Below are positions 1 through 7,498 of a stretch of DNA of 9,613 bases, piece by piece. Location of the stretch: NCBI GenBank assembly GCA_031257455.1, contig JAIROQ010000056.1, forward strand, positions 1 through 9,613, in the 5' to 3' direction. The notes beneath the pieces were generated by a model. The model made no database searches. It had not been told where the DNA came from and saw only the letters and a list, made by a program, of their open reading frames with translations. Made by a program: the position numbers and the translations under genes. Numbering within the stretch: position 1 is the first letter of the stretch; the number at the start of each line of letters is the position of its first letter. The stretch is from Prevotellaceae bacterium. GTDB taxonomy: Bacteria > Bacteroidota > Bacteroidia > Bacteroidales > UBA932.

Positions 1-29
1 AAAAAAATAACACTTAATCCAAGAAAAAC

Positions 30-2222
30 ATGAGTATTTTTCGTCAGAAAGCCCTTGAAGAAATAGGGCGCAGGGAAACCAAACCGATGTTCGTGGAGCC
101 GACTCCCTCGTCAAAAGAGTTCGGGATAAATGTCTTTGACCGCCGTACCATGCGGAAATACCTTTCGCCGGAAGCCTACCATGCGGTGGCGAGCGCAGTG
201 GACGATAACAGGAAAATCGACCGCAAAATCGCCGACCAGATTGCGTCCGGCATGAAAACGTGGGCGCTGGAACGCGGCGCTACGCATTATACCCACTGGT
301 TTCACCCCTTTACCGATGCTACAGCCGAGAAGCACGAAAGTTTCCTCGACCGCGCAAAAGACGGCAGCGTGTTCGAAGGATTTTCCGGCAATGCGCTGGT
401 GCAGCAGGAACCCGATGCCTCGAGTTTCCCGAACGGCGGATTGCGCAATACCTTTGAAGCGCGCGGTTATACGGCCTGGGACCCTTCCTCGCCGGCCTTT
501 GTGTTCGACCAGACGTTGTGTATTCCCACCATTTTCGTGTCCTACAACGGCGAAGCGCTTGACCAGAAAACGCCGCTGTTGCGCTCGTTGCAAGCCCTCG
601 ACAAGGCCGCTAGCGACCTGTGCCAGTATTTCGACCGGGACGTGCAGCGCGTGAACAGCGTGCTGGGTATCGAACAGGAATATTTTGCGGTGGACGAAGC
701 CCTGGTGCGCGCCCGCCCCGACCTGCAACTTACCGGACGGACATTGCTGGGACACATCGCCGCCAAAGACCAGCAACTCGAAGACCACTATTTCGGCGCT
801 ATCCCGCCGCGCATTATGAGTTTTATGAAAAACTTTGAAACCGAAGCCTACAAACTCGGCATCCTCCTGCGCACCCGCCATAACGAAGTAGCGCCAAACC
901 AGTATGAATGTGCGCCGCTTTATGAAGAAGCCAACTTGGCTATTGACCACAACCTTCTCCTGATGACGTTGATGCAACGCGTGGCGGCAAAGCATAATCT
1001 GAAAGTATTGTTTCACGAAAAACCCTTTGGCGGAGTTAACGGCTCTGGCAAACACTGCAACTGGTCGATGATTACCGACACGGGCGTGAATTTGCTGTCG
1101 CCGGGCAGGACGCCGCGCAGTAACCTGCAATTCCTGACATTCTTCGTGGCCACTATCCGCGCGGTGTTTGAGCATCACCATTTGCTGATGAGCAGCGTGA
1201 TGTCGCTCAACAACTCGTTGCGGCTGGGCGCAAGCGAAGCCCCGCCGGCTATCATGTCTATTTTTACCGGCAGTACATTGGCCGAAACGCTTAAATCCAT
1301 TGCGGAACGCGTGAGCGACAAAAAAATGACGCCTACCGAAAAAACAGAACTGAAATTGGATATTGTCGGGAAAATCCCGGAAATCCTGCTCGATAATACC
1401 GACCGCAACCGTACGTCTCCCTTTGCTTTCACCGGCAACCGGTTTGAATTTCGCGCCGTAGGCTCGTCCTCGAACTGCGCGCTGCCCATGATGGTGCTTA
1501 ATACCATCGTTGCACAGCAATTAATCCGCTTCAAAGCAGAAGCCGATGCGTTAATAAAAAAAGACGTCAAGAAAGACGAAGCTATTTTCCAGGTATTGCG
1601 GAAATTTATTGAAGAATCGCAAACCATCCTCTTTGAAGGCAACGGCTACAGCGAAGACTGGAAAGCCGAAGCCGCCAAACGCGGATTGCGCCATGTGGAA
1701 AGTACGCCTTCCGCTTTCAAAGCCTTTCTGGAAAAAAACTCAATCAACCTGTTCACCGCTATCGGCGTGATGACCGAAGACGAATTGCATGCGCGGTACG
1801 AGATTTTCAATGAAATTTATGTAAAGAAAATCCAGATTGAAGCCCGCATGGTGGGCGACTTGGCCATTAATCACGTAGTGCCAACGGCTATTCGCTACCA
1901 GAGCAGTCTGGTTAAAAATGTAACCGGACTGAAAGAAATACTTGGGAAGGATGACTTTGCCGAACTCGCTACGCCGCAATTGCAATCCATCAAAAAAATC
2001 GGCGGATATATTAAGAATATCCGGCAACTGGTGCATAATCTGGTGGAAGAACGGAAAAAAGCCAACAGCATTGAAGAATTTTCCGAACGCGCCCAAGCCT
2101 ATACCGAAAAGGTGTTGCCCTACATGAAAGAAATCCGCCTCCACGCCGATAAACTCGAACAAATTATCGATGACGAAATGTGGCCGCTGCCGAAATACCG
2201 CGAATTGCTCTTTGTCCGGTAG
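30..2222 (+). CDS. glnN: Type III glutamine synthetase (GSIII)
   Basis: Cytosolic ATP-dependent ligase making glutamine from glutamate and ammonium, the main ammonium-assimilation enzyme in many Bacteroidota. At 730 residues it has the size of the GSIII class, well above GSI/GSII (about 350-470). Catalytic-core motifs are visible in order: IEQEYF near residues 214-219 and HNEVAPNQYE near 284-293 (metal/glutamate site), the ATP-loop region VNGSGKHCNWS near 336-346, and NRTSPFAFTGNRFEFRA near 460-476. The C-terminal third (about 500-720) is the charged helical extension usual for GSIII. The ATG at 30 follows an A-rich stretch (AAGAAAAAC), a typical Bacteroidota start context without a Shine-Dalgarno sequence. 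The gene appears complete. It converges on the minus-strand operon, 229 bp of repeat DNA away, and looks functionally unrelated to it. The promoter lies outside the window. The family call is very safe; the symbol follows common usage. Confidence 0.97.
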   Translation: MSIFRQKALEEIGRRETKPMFVEPTPSSKEFGINVFDRRTMRKYLSPEAYHAVASAVDDNRKIDRKIADQIASGMKTWALERGATHYTHWFHPFTDATAEKHESFLDRAKDGSVFEGFSGNALVQQEPDASSFPNGGLRNTFEARGYTAWDPSSPAFVFDQTLCIPTIFVSYNGEALDQKTPLLRSLQALDKAASDLCQYFDRDVQRVNSVLGIEQEYFAVDEALVRARPDLQLTGRTLLGHIAAKDQQLEDHYFGAIPPRIMSFMKNFETEAYKLGILLRTRHNEVAPNQYECAPLYEEANLAIDHNLLLMTLMQRVAAKHNLKVLFHEKPFGGVNGSGKHCNWSMITDTGVNLLSPGRTPRSNLQFLTFFVATIRAVFEHHHLLMSSVMSLNNSLRLGASEAPPAIMSIFTGSTLAETLKSIAERVSDKKMTPTEKTELKLDIVGKIPEILLDNTDRNRTSPFAFTGNRFEFRAVGSSSNCALPMMVLNTIVAQQLIRFKAEADALIKKDVKKDEAIFQVLRKFIEESQTILFEGNGYSEDWKAEAAKRGLRHVESTPSAFKAFLEKNSINLFTAIGVMTEDELHARYEIFNEIYVKKIQIEARMVGDLAINHVVPTAIRYQSSLVKNVTGLKEILGKDDFAELATPQLQSIKKIGGYIKNIRQLVHNLVEERKKANSIEEFSERAQAYTEKVLPYMKEIRLHADKLEQIIDDEMWPLPKYRELLFVR

Positions 2223-2250
2223 GAATTAAGAGCGATTTACTGATTTGGAA

Positions 2251-2411
2251 ATGTGCTAATGTGACTAATTGGGCTGACGCCGGAAGAGAGTTATGAGGTA
2301 TGAGGTATGAGGTATGAGGTATGAGTTGGCTGACGCGCCAGTTTATTCCAAATTCAAACCTCAAAATTATGAATTGCTGACGCGCCAGCCCAATTAGTCA
2401 CATTAGCACAT
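2251..2411. mobile_element. MITE-like repeat element, copy 1, with ~30-bp terminal inverted repeats
   Basis: The 161-bp segment begins at 2251-2280 with ATGTGCTAATGTGACTAATT followed by GGGCTGACGC. It ends at 2382-2411 with the reverse complement of that sequence, 29 of 30 bases matching. Inside are a 7-bp tandem array and a 63-bp core (2328-2390) whose ends are near-palindromic (CTGACGCGCCAG). The core recurs in opposite orientation at 7859-7921 with one mismatch. No ORF and no transposase are present, and I see no clear target-site duplication. A non-autonomous MITE or a REP/BIME-type intergenic repeat are both possible. The dispersed repeat is directly visible; mobility is inference. Confidence 0.7.
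2292..2326. repeat. 7-bp tandem array (TATGAGG)n
   Basis: Four exact TATGAGG units start at 2292, 2299, 2306 and 2313, followed by a variant unit TATGAGT at 2320. The inverted element copy near 7922-7953 has one unit fewer and more variants. A similar array stands at 7775-7816. The copy-number difference suggests slippage. Confidence 0.85.
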
Positions 2412-2454
2412 TAGCACATTAGCACATCATCACATCTCCACATCTTCACATCTA
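2399..2454. repeat. 8-bp tandem array (CACATnnn)7 reaching the darA stop codon
   Basis: Seven consecutive 8-bp units can be read: CACATTAG three times, then CACATCAT, CACATCTC, CACATCTT and CACATCTA. The first unit and part of the second belong to the terminal repeat of the MITE-like element. The last unit supplies the stop codon (TAG on the minus strand, 2452-2454) of the DarA-like gene. No rho-independent terminator with a U-tract is seen between the two convergent genes. Confidence 0.8.
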
Positions 2455-3339
2455 CTTTGAATTGTTCTGCCGGCGCAGGAAGGGATAGGCGAGGTAGAAG
2501 AAAATAAGTCCTATGGGCGCAATGAAATATAATACGACAAAAAGGTAATATTTGAATAGCCGCAGGAGAAATTCCCTGTGGGCGGCAGGGCGTTTACTTT
2601 TTCGAAGGATGAATTTTGCCCAGAGGCCGAATATCCGGTGTCCGGCTTTTTCCATAAACAGGATGGAGGGTTTGCAGCGTACCGCCCCCGCTTTTTCGAG
2701 TTGTTCCTGTAAACAGTTCCACTGTCCCGAATGTAGCGTTCCGGCAATGATTTGTCCAAAGACGGCGGCATGTGAGAGGTCGGCCGCCGAAATGCCCGCC
2801 GCCGGCAGCAGCCCGCTTCTTTCTTTTTTCCCGTAAAGCAGCCATCGCACGATGGTGATTACGCTCACCAGATTGGGATGGCGGTCTTGTAATACGATAT
2901 GTCCCGTCCATTTTCCGGCGGCGTCCCGGAGGTAGGCGCGTACTTTGGTTTGCGCCATCACCCACATGTTGCGGCAACCGGTCAGGGTGAGGCAATTTTT
3001 CCCGTGCAGGTATTGTTGTATGGCGGTGTTTTGAAAGAACGCATGAAAAGGGGTGGATGGCGATAGAAACCATACCTGATAAGCAATAATCACAAGGTCG
3101 GCGCCGGCGGCGTCGCTTAAATCTATGGGTTTTATTTCGCAGGGAATGGCTTCGCGCGATTCGGGAAATACCTGAAAAAAACTTTTCCCGCTACACGGGT
3201 AGGGTAGCGGCCGTCCGGGAATAATTTCTTTATAAATGACCGTATGCCCCGCTTCCGCCAGCGGCCGGCAAACCGACTGCGCTATCTGCAATGTTTGTCC
3301 GGTTTGCGTATAATAAAAAACAACTATTTTCTTTGCCAT
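2452..3339 (-). CDS. darA: DarA-like protein of dialkylresorcinol/flexirubin biosynthesis
   Basis: 295 residues. The N-terminus is flavodoxin-like: strand KKIVVFYY, then the phosphate-binding loop TQTGQT at residues 11-16, expected to hold FMN. The middle carries features I recognise from Bacteroidota proteins annotated dialkylresorcinol condensing enzyme DarA: FPESREAIPCEIKPI near 58-72, YQVWFLSPSTPF near 87-98, GCRNMWVMAQ near 121-130 and a VSVITIV-W-GKK segment near 158-172. The C-terminus has one or two hydrophobic segments (about 262-288), so it is probably attached to the inner membrane. In the characterised pathway DarB is the ketosynthase forming 1,3-cyclohexanediones and DarA, as I recall, aromatises them to resorcinols; the flavodoxin fold suits such an oxidative step. 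It is last in the operon, 7 nt after the lipoprotein gene. No darB is adjacent, which is unusual. Family membership is fairly sure from memory; the reaction in this organism is inference. Confidence 0.8.
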   Translation of the reverse strand: MAKKIVVFYYTQTGQTLQIAQSVCRPLAEAGHTVIYKEIIPGRPLPYPCSGKSFFQVFPESREAIPCEIKPIDLSDAAGADLVIIAYQVWFLSPSTPFHAFFQNTAIQQYLHGKNCLTLTGCRNMWVMAQTKVRAYLRDAAGKWTGHIVLQDRHPNLVSVITIVRWLLYGKKERSGLLPAAGISAADLSHAAVFGQIIAGTLHSGQWNCLQEQLEKAGAVRCKPSILFMEKAGHRIFGLWAKFILRKSKRPAAHREFLLRLFKYYLFVVLYFIAPIGLIFFYLAYPFLRRQNNSK

Positions 3340-3346
3340 ACGGTAA

Positions 3347-3991
3347 TCACTTGTCGGGGGTATTGTGAATTTTTTCCAGCGCTATTTGCAAACCTGTGCC
3401 GCGATGTTTTATGGTTATCATTTCCGGGAAACGGTCGTTGTAGCCGGTAAAATCGAAGTATCCGGTATAAAAGCCATGCGGGACTTCCATTTTCAAAAGC
3501 GTTTTTTGTGTATTATTTTTCAAGTAATATCGGCCGTTAATCCGGTTTATTTCCATAGACGCATCGCCGGAATAATATACCGTTGCCGTATTGCCGCGCG
3601 GTTTCACATCGAGGAAGAATAATGTACGGAAATCTTTTTCGAGCAGGTTCAATATCCTTTTTTTGCGCAGCATCTCCATACAGGAATGCACGAGGAAGGT
3701 ATCACGGCGGAACTCGAAATCGAAAACGCCCATGCCGAAGTGCGTGTTAAAGACCATCCGGTAATATCCGTCTCCGGTCTGCTTGACCAGCAGCAGCCCG
3801 CTGAAATGTTTTTCCCGGAAATCAATTTTCATGGTAAACAAATGCGTTCGTTGCGGCGTCCAGAAAGGATACAAGTCCTGCGCCGCCACAGCCGTTTTGC
3901 CCGCCTTGCGGAATCCTTTCGTTATTTCCGGCGAACAGCCGGCGAGTACCCACACGGCCACGCTTATTTTAATCAATGCGGAACAGTTCAT
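3347..3991 (-). CDS. Putative lipoprotein, possibly LolB-like, of the ketosynthase operon
   Basis: 214 residues with a lipoprotein signal: a short hydrophobic segment and the lipobox LAGC, giving an acylated Cys19. The mature part is rich in predicted beta strands, such as FSGLLLVKQ (63-71), GYYRMVFNTHFGMGVFDFEF (75-94), ATVYYSG (136-142) and GRYYLKNN (153-160). This resembles the half-barrel of LolA/LolB-type lipid carriers, but I see no diagnostic motif. The ATG lies inside the end of the LolA-like gene (23-nt overlap), implying translational coupling and a shared task. LolA plus a lipoprotein would make a periplasm-to-outer-membrane relay for a hydrophobic product; that role is inference. 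I do not recognise a named family with certainty. The other reading is an unassigned Bacteroidota lipoprotein conserved in flexirubin-type loci. Confidence 0.7.
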   Translation of the reverse strand: MNCSALIKISVAVWVLAGCSPEITKGFRKAGKTAVAAQDLYPFWTPQRTHLFTMKIDFREKHFSGLLLVKQTGDGYYRMVFNTHFGMGVFDFEFRRDTFLVHSCMEMLRKKRILNLLEKDFRTLFFLDVKPRGNTATVYYSGDASMEINRINGRYYLKNNTQKTLLKMEVPHGFYTGYFDFTGYNDRFPEMITIKHRGTGLQIALEKIHNTPDK

Positions 3992-4601
3992 CGGTCAGCG
4001 ATGTATTTTTCTTTTTGTTGGTGAAAATATATTCGGTATAATCGAGCGCAGGCTCTGTCATGCGTAGCTGCTCTACCGACAAATCCTGTTTGTTTAAAAA
4101 AATATCGATTTCCTTCAGGTAGGATTTCATCCGGTCTAACGGCAGTATTTTAATCCGGTATTGCCGGTCGTTTTCCGTATATTCCAACCGGTAATCCGCC
4201 GAAAGCAGCGACAGGTTGCCGGTCATGCACGCCGAGAGCAGGACGCTTGTTTGCGACATCATTTTATTGGCGCGCAATTCATATATATTCTTTTTCCCGT
4301 CGGAAACAATTTTTATTTGCTGTCCGTTAATCACTATTAAATAATGTGCCGGGCTGGTATAATCCAACACGATTTTATTGGCCTTTTTGTAGTAAAACTT
4401 TCCTTTGGACACAATGTTTTCAGACAGCATTTCCATGTACTTGGTCTGTACGAAATCGCTTTCGATGGTGTTCACATCGCTTGACGCCTTCACCAGAGCG
4501 GCGTCTAATAGCCCGGTGGAAGCCACCGGCGTAAAAGCTGTTTGCGCAACGGCAGCCCCCGCGCAGAACAGAATGCAGATAAAAGAAATGGTAAATCTCA
4601 T
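3969..4601 (-). CDS. LolA-like outer-membrane lipoprotein carrier protein
   Basis: 210 residues with a Sec signal peptide (MRFTISFICILFCAGAAVAQ, cleavage expected near residue 19 or 20), so periplasmic. The pattern fits LolA: an early helix ending in IESDFVQTKYMEML (46-59), then the strand pair GKFYYKKANKIVLDYTSP (67-84), YLIVINGQQIKIVSDGK (87-103) and a later IKILPLD (150-156) strand. LolA proteins shuttle acylated molecules across the periplasm in a half-barrel cavity. Specialised LolA-like genes occur in aryl-polyene and flexirubin clusters, apart from the housekeeping lolA. Its position between the deacetylase (ATGA overlap at 4598-4601) and the lipoprotein gene suggests it serves this operon's product, not general lipoprotein sorting. 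The family call is good; the cargo is unknown. Confidence 0.82.
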   Translation of the reverse strand: MRFTISFICILFCAGAAVAQTAFTPVASTGLLDAALVKASSDVNTIESDFVQTKYMEMLSENIVSKGKFYYKKANKIVLDYTSPAHYLIVINGQQIKIVSDGKKNIYELRANKMMSQTSVLLSACMTGNLSLLSADYRLEYTENDRQYRIKILPLDRMKSYLKEIDIFLNKQDLSVEQLRMTEPALDYTEYIFTNKKKNTSLTDELFRID

Positions 4602-5284
4602 GCGGTTTCTCTCCTGTATTTATCGGCGCGGACAAAGCGGTAGCCCTGTAGCCGCGCATGATTAATAATATCTGTTAACAGTTCCGGCATGGCCGGCGTA
4701 GTGTCATGCAATAAAATAATGTTTCCCGGTTGCAGTTTTTTATTTATCCGTTTTACCACGTTCCGGTAATTTTTCTTTGCCGTATCGAATGAGCGCACGT
4801 TCCATCCCATCGTCTGATAGCCCAGTTGAGCCACCGCTTTTGCCACCGTAGGGTTGGTAACGCCGAACGGCGGGCGGAAGAATGGGCGGCTGTGCATAAA
4901 GGCCTGTATCCGTTCTTCACATTTTTGCATATCCTTTTTCATTTTGGCAAGCGGCCGGAGCGGGAAGAAGGCGGAATGACCCTCCGTGTGGTTGCCGAGC
5001 CCATGTCCTTCGTCCACCATGCGCTGTAGCAGGCGTTCCTGTCCTTCCATTTTATGCCCGATGCAAAAGAAAAGGGCTTGGATTTTATACGCGGCAAGTA
5101 TGTCCAATATTTTCGGCGTAATCATGCTGTCCGGGCCGTCATCGAAAGTCAGTGCAACTACTTTTTCACCGGTTTCCAGCCGGCACACGGCTTTCAGGTA
5201 TATGCCGGAGCGAATAGCGGCGGACGCATAAACCAGGAAAAGTAATATTCCGCAAAGGATACCGGTGAATACAAGCAAATACAT
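4598..5284 (-). CDS. Membrane-anchored polysaccharide deacetylase family protein (NodB domain)
   Basis: 228 residues. One N-terminal hydrophobic segment (about 3-24) likely anchors it, with the catalytic domain outside the cytosol. All NodB-domain motifs are present: TFDDGPD at 46-52 with the catalytic base and metal Asp (D48, D49), the metal-binding pair H99/H103 in NHTEGH, RPPFG at 137-141, W161 in the fourth motif and LLHD at 191-194 with His193. It is expected to be an active metal-dependent carbohydrate-esterase-4 type deacetylase. The substrate cannot be told from the sequence; the family deacetylates N-acetylglucosamine polymers, peptidoglycan and other acyl-amino sugars. It starts 4 nt after the stop of the ketosynthase-like gene and overlaps the LolA-like gene by ATGA, so it is part of the same transcript. 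Such deacetylases also occur in flexirubin-type loci, where their role is not clear to me. Confidence 0.88.
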   Translation of the reverse strand: MYLLVFTGILCGILLFLVYASAAIRSGIYLKAVCRLETGEKVVALTFDDGPDSMITPKILDILAAYKIQALFFCIGHKMEGQERLLQRMVDEGHGLGNHTEGHSAFFPLRPLAKMKKDMQKCEERIQAFMHSRPFFRPPFGVTNPTVAKAVAQLGYQTMGWNVRSFDTAKKNYRNVVKRINKKLQPGNIILLHDTTPAMPELLTDIINHARLQGYRFVRADKYRRETA

Positions 5285-5288
5285 AGGC

Positions 5289-6302
5289 TTACTGTTCTTT
5301 TTCCACTAACAGGAAAGAATGGTTTTTCTTTTTATAATGATTGTATATTACAATCCTGTTGATTTGCTTCGGCGGCGCGTCCGACAGCCATTCCGGCGTC
5401 TGCTGCTGCATTATCAGCCGGCCGGCCAGCCATAATGCCAATGACGATGCGGTCGGGTAATCACCAAAAAACGGCTTGTACTCCGCCACCGCTGCGGTCG
5501 GGAAGAATTTCTCCGCCATTTGATAATAAGGACAAGAGCGGTCGTTTCCATTTTTCCCCGAAAGCAATACATCTACTTCTTCAGGGTGCAGGCGGTGTCT
5601 CCGAAGGAATAATGCCAGCTGTTCCTTCACCGTTTGCAGGTCGCCGCTGAAGACGCACTGTACATCCCGCAGCCGTACTTTTCCGGCAGCGCCGGGCTGT
5701 GCGGAAAGCACAAAGCACTGCACACCCTCGCCGCAGACAGCGCCATGCCGCCAAAAGCCCATCCGCTCCATGATTTTGAACAAGGCGCCGGTATATTCGT
5801 CATAACTTTCTACCAAAACCTGCGCCGCTTCGCCATCCCGTATTTTCATCATGGCGTCCAGCAGGGCGTTTTCAAAGGAAAACCCGCGATGCACATAGGT
5901 TATATTGTAGTTCGTATTCTTCAGGACAATGGCCGCCTGTGCGCCGATTGTATTAAAAGTGGACTGAGTGAAAGGCGTAGGATTGAGCAAGTATTCGTTG
6001 TTCTCAATCATGTTTTTCAGGAATTTTTCCGTATCGCTAAGGCAACCCCAGCCGGTGGCCGTGATAATAGCGTCCGGTTGCCGGCCGGTCTGCGAGAGGC
6101 ACTGCATCGCCGCCGCTACGCCCATTTTCATCACCCGGCTCATCCGCCGCCGGATATTTGCATCGGGAATATACTTTTTATAATCCGGCTCCCGCGCCGG
6201 ACGGCGGTTTCCTTCCGGACGGGCGACTGCCGCCGGCAGCAGGGCGTCCGGTAATTCCGTTACGGGATTGATGGAAGCGGAAGCAAGAAGGTACACGTTC
6301 AT
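5289..6302 (-). CDS. Ketosynthase-like protein lacking catalytic residues (chain-length-factor-like)
   Basis: 337 residues, shorter than a normal ketosynthase (about 400). The thiolase fold is still traceable: DAIITATGWGCLSDTEKFL (77-95), NPTPFTQSTFNTIGAQAAI (107-125), the nucleophile-elbow region YNITYVHRGFSFENALLDA (132-150), GEGVQCFVL (191-199) and a glycine-containing region FFGDYPTASSLALWLAG (278-294). Where an active ketosynthase has TACSSG with the nucleophile, this protein reads VHRGFSFEN without Cys. The GH of the last catalytic motif is replaced by GD. It should therefore be unable to condense by itself and probably pairs with the upstream active ketosynthase, as chain-length factors do in type II polyketide and aryl-polyene systems. 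Its start codon overlaps the upstream stop (ATGA, 6299-6302), which favours a stoichiometric pair. The fold and lack of the triad are seen; heterodimer formation is inference. Confidence 0.8.
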   Translation of the reverse strand: MNVYLLASASINPVTELPDALLPAAVARPEGNRRPAREPDYKKYIPDANIRRRMSRVMKMGVAAAMQCLSQTGRQPDAIITATGWGCLSDTEKFLKNMIENNEYLLNPTPFTQSTFNTIGAQAAIVLKNTNYNITYVHRGFSFENALLDAMMKIRDGEAAQVLVESYDEYTGALFKIMERMGFWRHGAVCGEGVQCFVLSAQPGAAGKVRLRDVQCVFSGDLQTVKEQLALFLRRHRLHPEEVDVLLSGKNGNDRSCPYYQMAEKFFPTAAVAEYKPFFGDYPTASSLALWLAGRLIMQQQTPEWLSDAPPKQINRIVIYNHYKKKNHSFLLVEKEQ

Positions 6303-7489
6303 GTTTTTGAAAACAGTAAAGAAGAATCATTGCCGCCGAAGCCAAAGGAATTCGACAGTACCACGTTTATTCCCGCGCCTTGCCGGAAGCCGGTAACCGG
6401 CCGCAGGCCATGTTCGGGCACAGGCTGCGAATAGTTCAGGTTGGGATACAGCAGGCCGTGTTTAATCGCCAACGCCGACAGCACGGCTTCGATGCCGCCG
6501 GCAGCGCCCAGCGTATGCCCCGTAAATGCTTTGGTGGAACTCAGGAAAGGTATTTTTTTAGCGAAAAGCCGTTTCACGGCATTTCCTTCCGCGAGGTCGT
6601 TGTTAGGCGTTCCGGTGCCGTGGAAATTGATATAATCTACCGCTTCGGCGGTTATGCCGGCGGCGTCCAGCGTCTGCCGCATCGCTTCAAAAGGACCCTG
6701 TCCTTCGGGTGACGAGGCGGTTTGATGAAAAGCCTCGCAAACGTTGGCATATCCGGCCAGCCGGCAATAAGGCGCAGGCGTGTCGTCCGATTTTCGTTCC
6801 AGTACTACATAACCGGCGCCTTCGCCGAGATTTAATCCGGCGCGGCTTTCATCCAACGGGCGGCAGGGGGCATTGTCCAGAATTTTCAATGACGCAAAGC
6901 CGTTAAGGGTAAATTTGCATAAAGCGTCCACGCCGCCGGCGACTGCGCAATCCACGATGTCGTGTTTGATTAGCCGTGCGCCGAGCATAATCGCATTTGC
7001 GCCCGATGAACAGGCCGTGCTCACGGTGGTAATATACCCGGTAGCTCCGATGCGGGCGGCGATTTGCTCCGTACTGTCGGCGCAGTCATGCACCGCCACG
7101 TCCCGCAGCCGTCCCTTATCCGGATGAACGAAAAAGGCATGGTAGAAATTTTCGCTCCGGTCTATTCCGCCGGTCGTAGTGCCGGAAATAAATCCTATGC
7201 GCAGTCCTTTCCTGAGGGGCAGCCGGGCGTCTTCGGCGGCTTGCGTGGCGGCCAGCAGTCCCAGCAACATGGTGCGCGAAAAAGTCTTCTTTTCCGGCAG
7301 TCCCAGCCGCTGTTTCAAATCGCTGTTACTTGCTTTCACTTCTGCTACCGGAACCGTATTTTGATATACCGAATTAAAAAGCGTCAATCTTCCCAGCCCC
7401 GACTTTTTCCCGGCGATGGCCTGCAAGGTCTCCGCTGTTCCGAAACCAATACCCGACACAATTCCTACTCCCGATATGATTATTTCCAT
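6299..7489 (-). CDS. Beta-ketoacyl-ACP synthase (FabF/KAS II-like ketosynthase)
   Basis: 396 residues from the ATG at 7489-7487. All catalytic elements of a condensing enzyme are present (numbered from that ATG): the nucleophile Cys160 in STACSSGAN, His290 in NFHGTGTPNND, Lys320 and His325 in STKAFTGHTLGAAGG, and the C-terminal SNSFGFGGND. It should extend an acyl chain on an acyl carrier protein by decarboxylative condensation in the cytosol. Genome context (ketosynthase-like partner, LolA-like, DarA-like) points to a secondary lipid or polyene rather than housekeeping fatty acids. A longer reading frame starting at a TTG at 7501-7499 exists, but that TTG lies in the putative -7 promoter box TATCTTTG, so the ATG is preferred. 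It is the first gene of the operon. No ACP gene accompanies it here. FabF-like membership is safe; the product is not known. Confidence 0.92.
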   Translation of the reverse strand: MEIIISGVGIVSGIGFGTAETLQAIAGKKSGLGRLTLFNSVYQNTVPVAEVKASNSDLKQRLGLPEKKTFSRTMLLGLLAATQAAEDARLPLRKGLRIGFISGTTTGGIDRSENFYHAFFVHPDKGRLRDVAVHDCADSTEQIAARIGATGYITTVSTACSSGANAIMLGARLIKHDIVDCAVAGGVDALCKFTLNGFASLKILDNAPCRPLDESRAGLNLGEGAGYVVLERKSDDTPAPYCRLAGYANVCEAFHQTASSPEGQGPFEAMRQTLDAAGITAEAVDYINFHGTGTPNNDLAEGNAVKRLFAKKIPFLSSTKAFTGHTLGAAGGIEAVLSALAIKHGLLYPNLNYSQPVPEHGLRPVTGFRQGAGINVVLSNSFGFGGNDSSLLFSKT

Positions 7490-7498
7490 AATTGGCGG

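Noticed and set aside
111..1520. A 469-codon open frame antisense to glnN
   Set aside because: It lies fully inside a clearly coding, conserved GSIII gene, and its translation is rich in His, Arg, Gln and Val without domain motifs. This is the usual shadow of a GC-biased coding strand.
2223..2451. Rho-independent terminator between the convergent genes
   Set aside because: The GCTGACGCGCCAGC palindromes are not followed by a T-run on either strand, and the recurrence of the same sequence at 7859-7991 shows it belongs to a dispersed repeat.
2251..2454. CRISPR array from the short regular repeats
   Set aside because: Units are 7-8 bp and contiguous without unique spacers of 25-40 bp, and there are no cas genes nearby.
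2594..3073. A 159-codon minus-strand frame inside darA
   Set aside because: It is a different frame inside the DarA-like gene, with a basic low-complexity composition and no motifs; the 295-residue frame explains the region.
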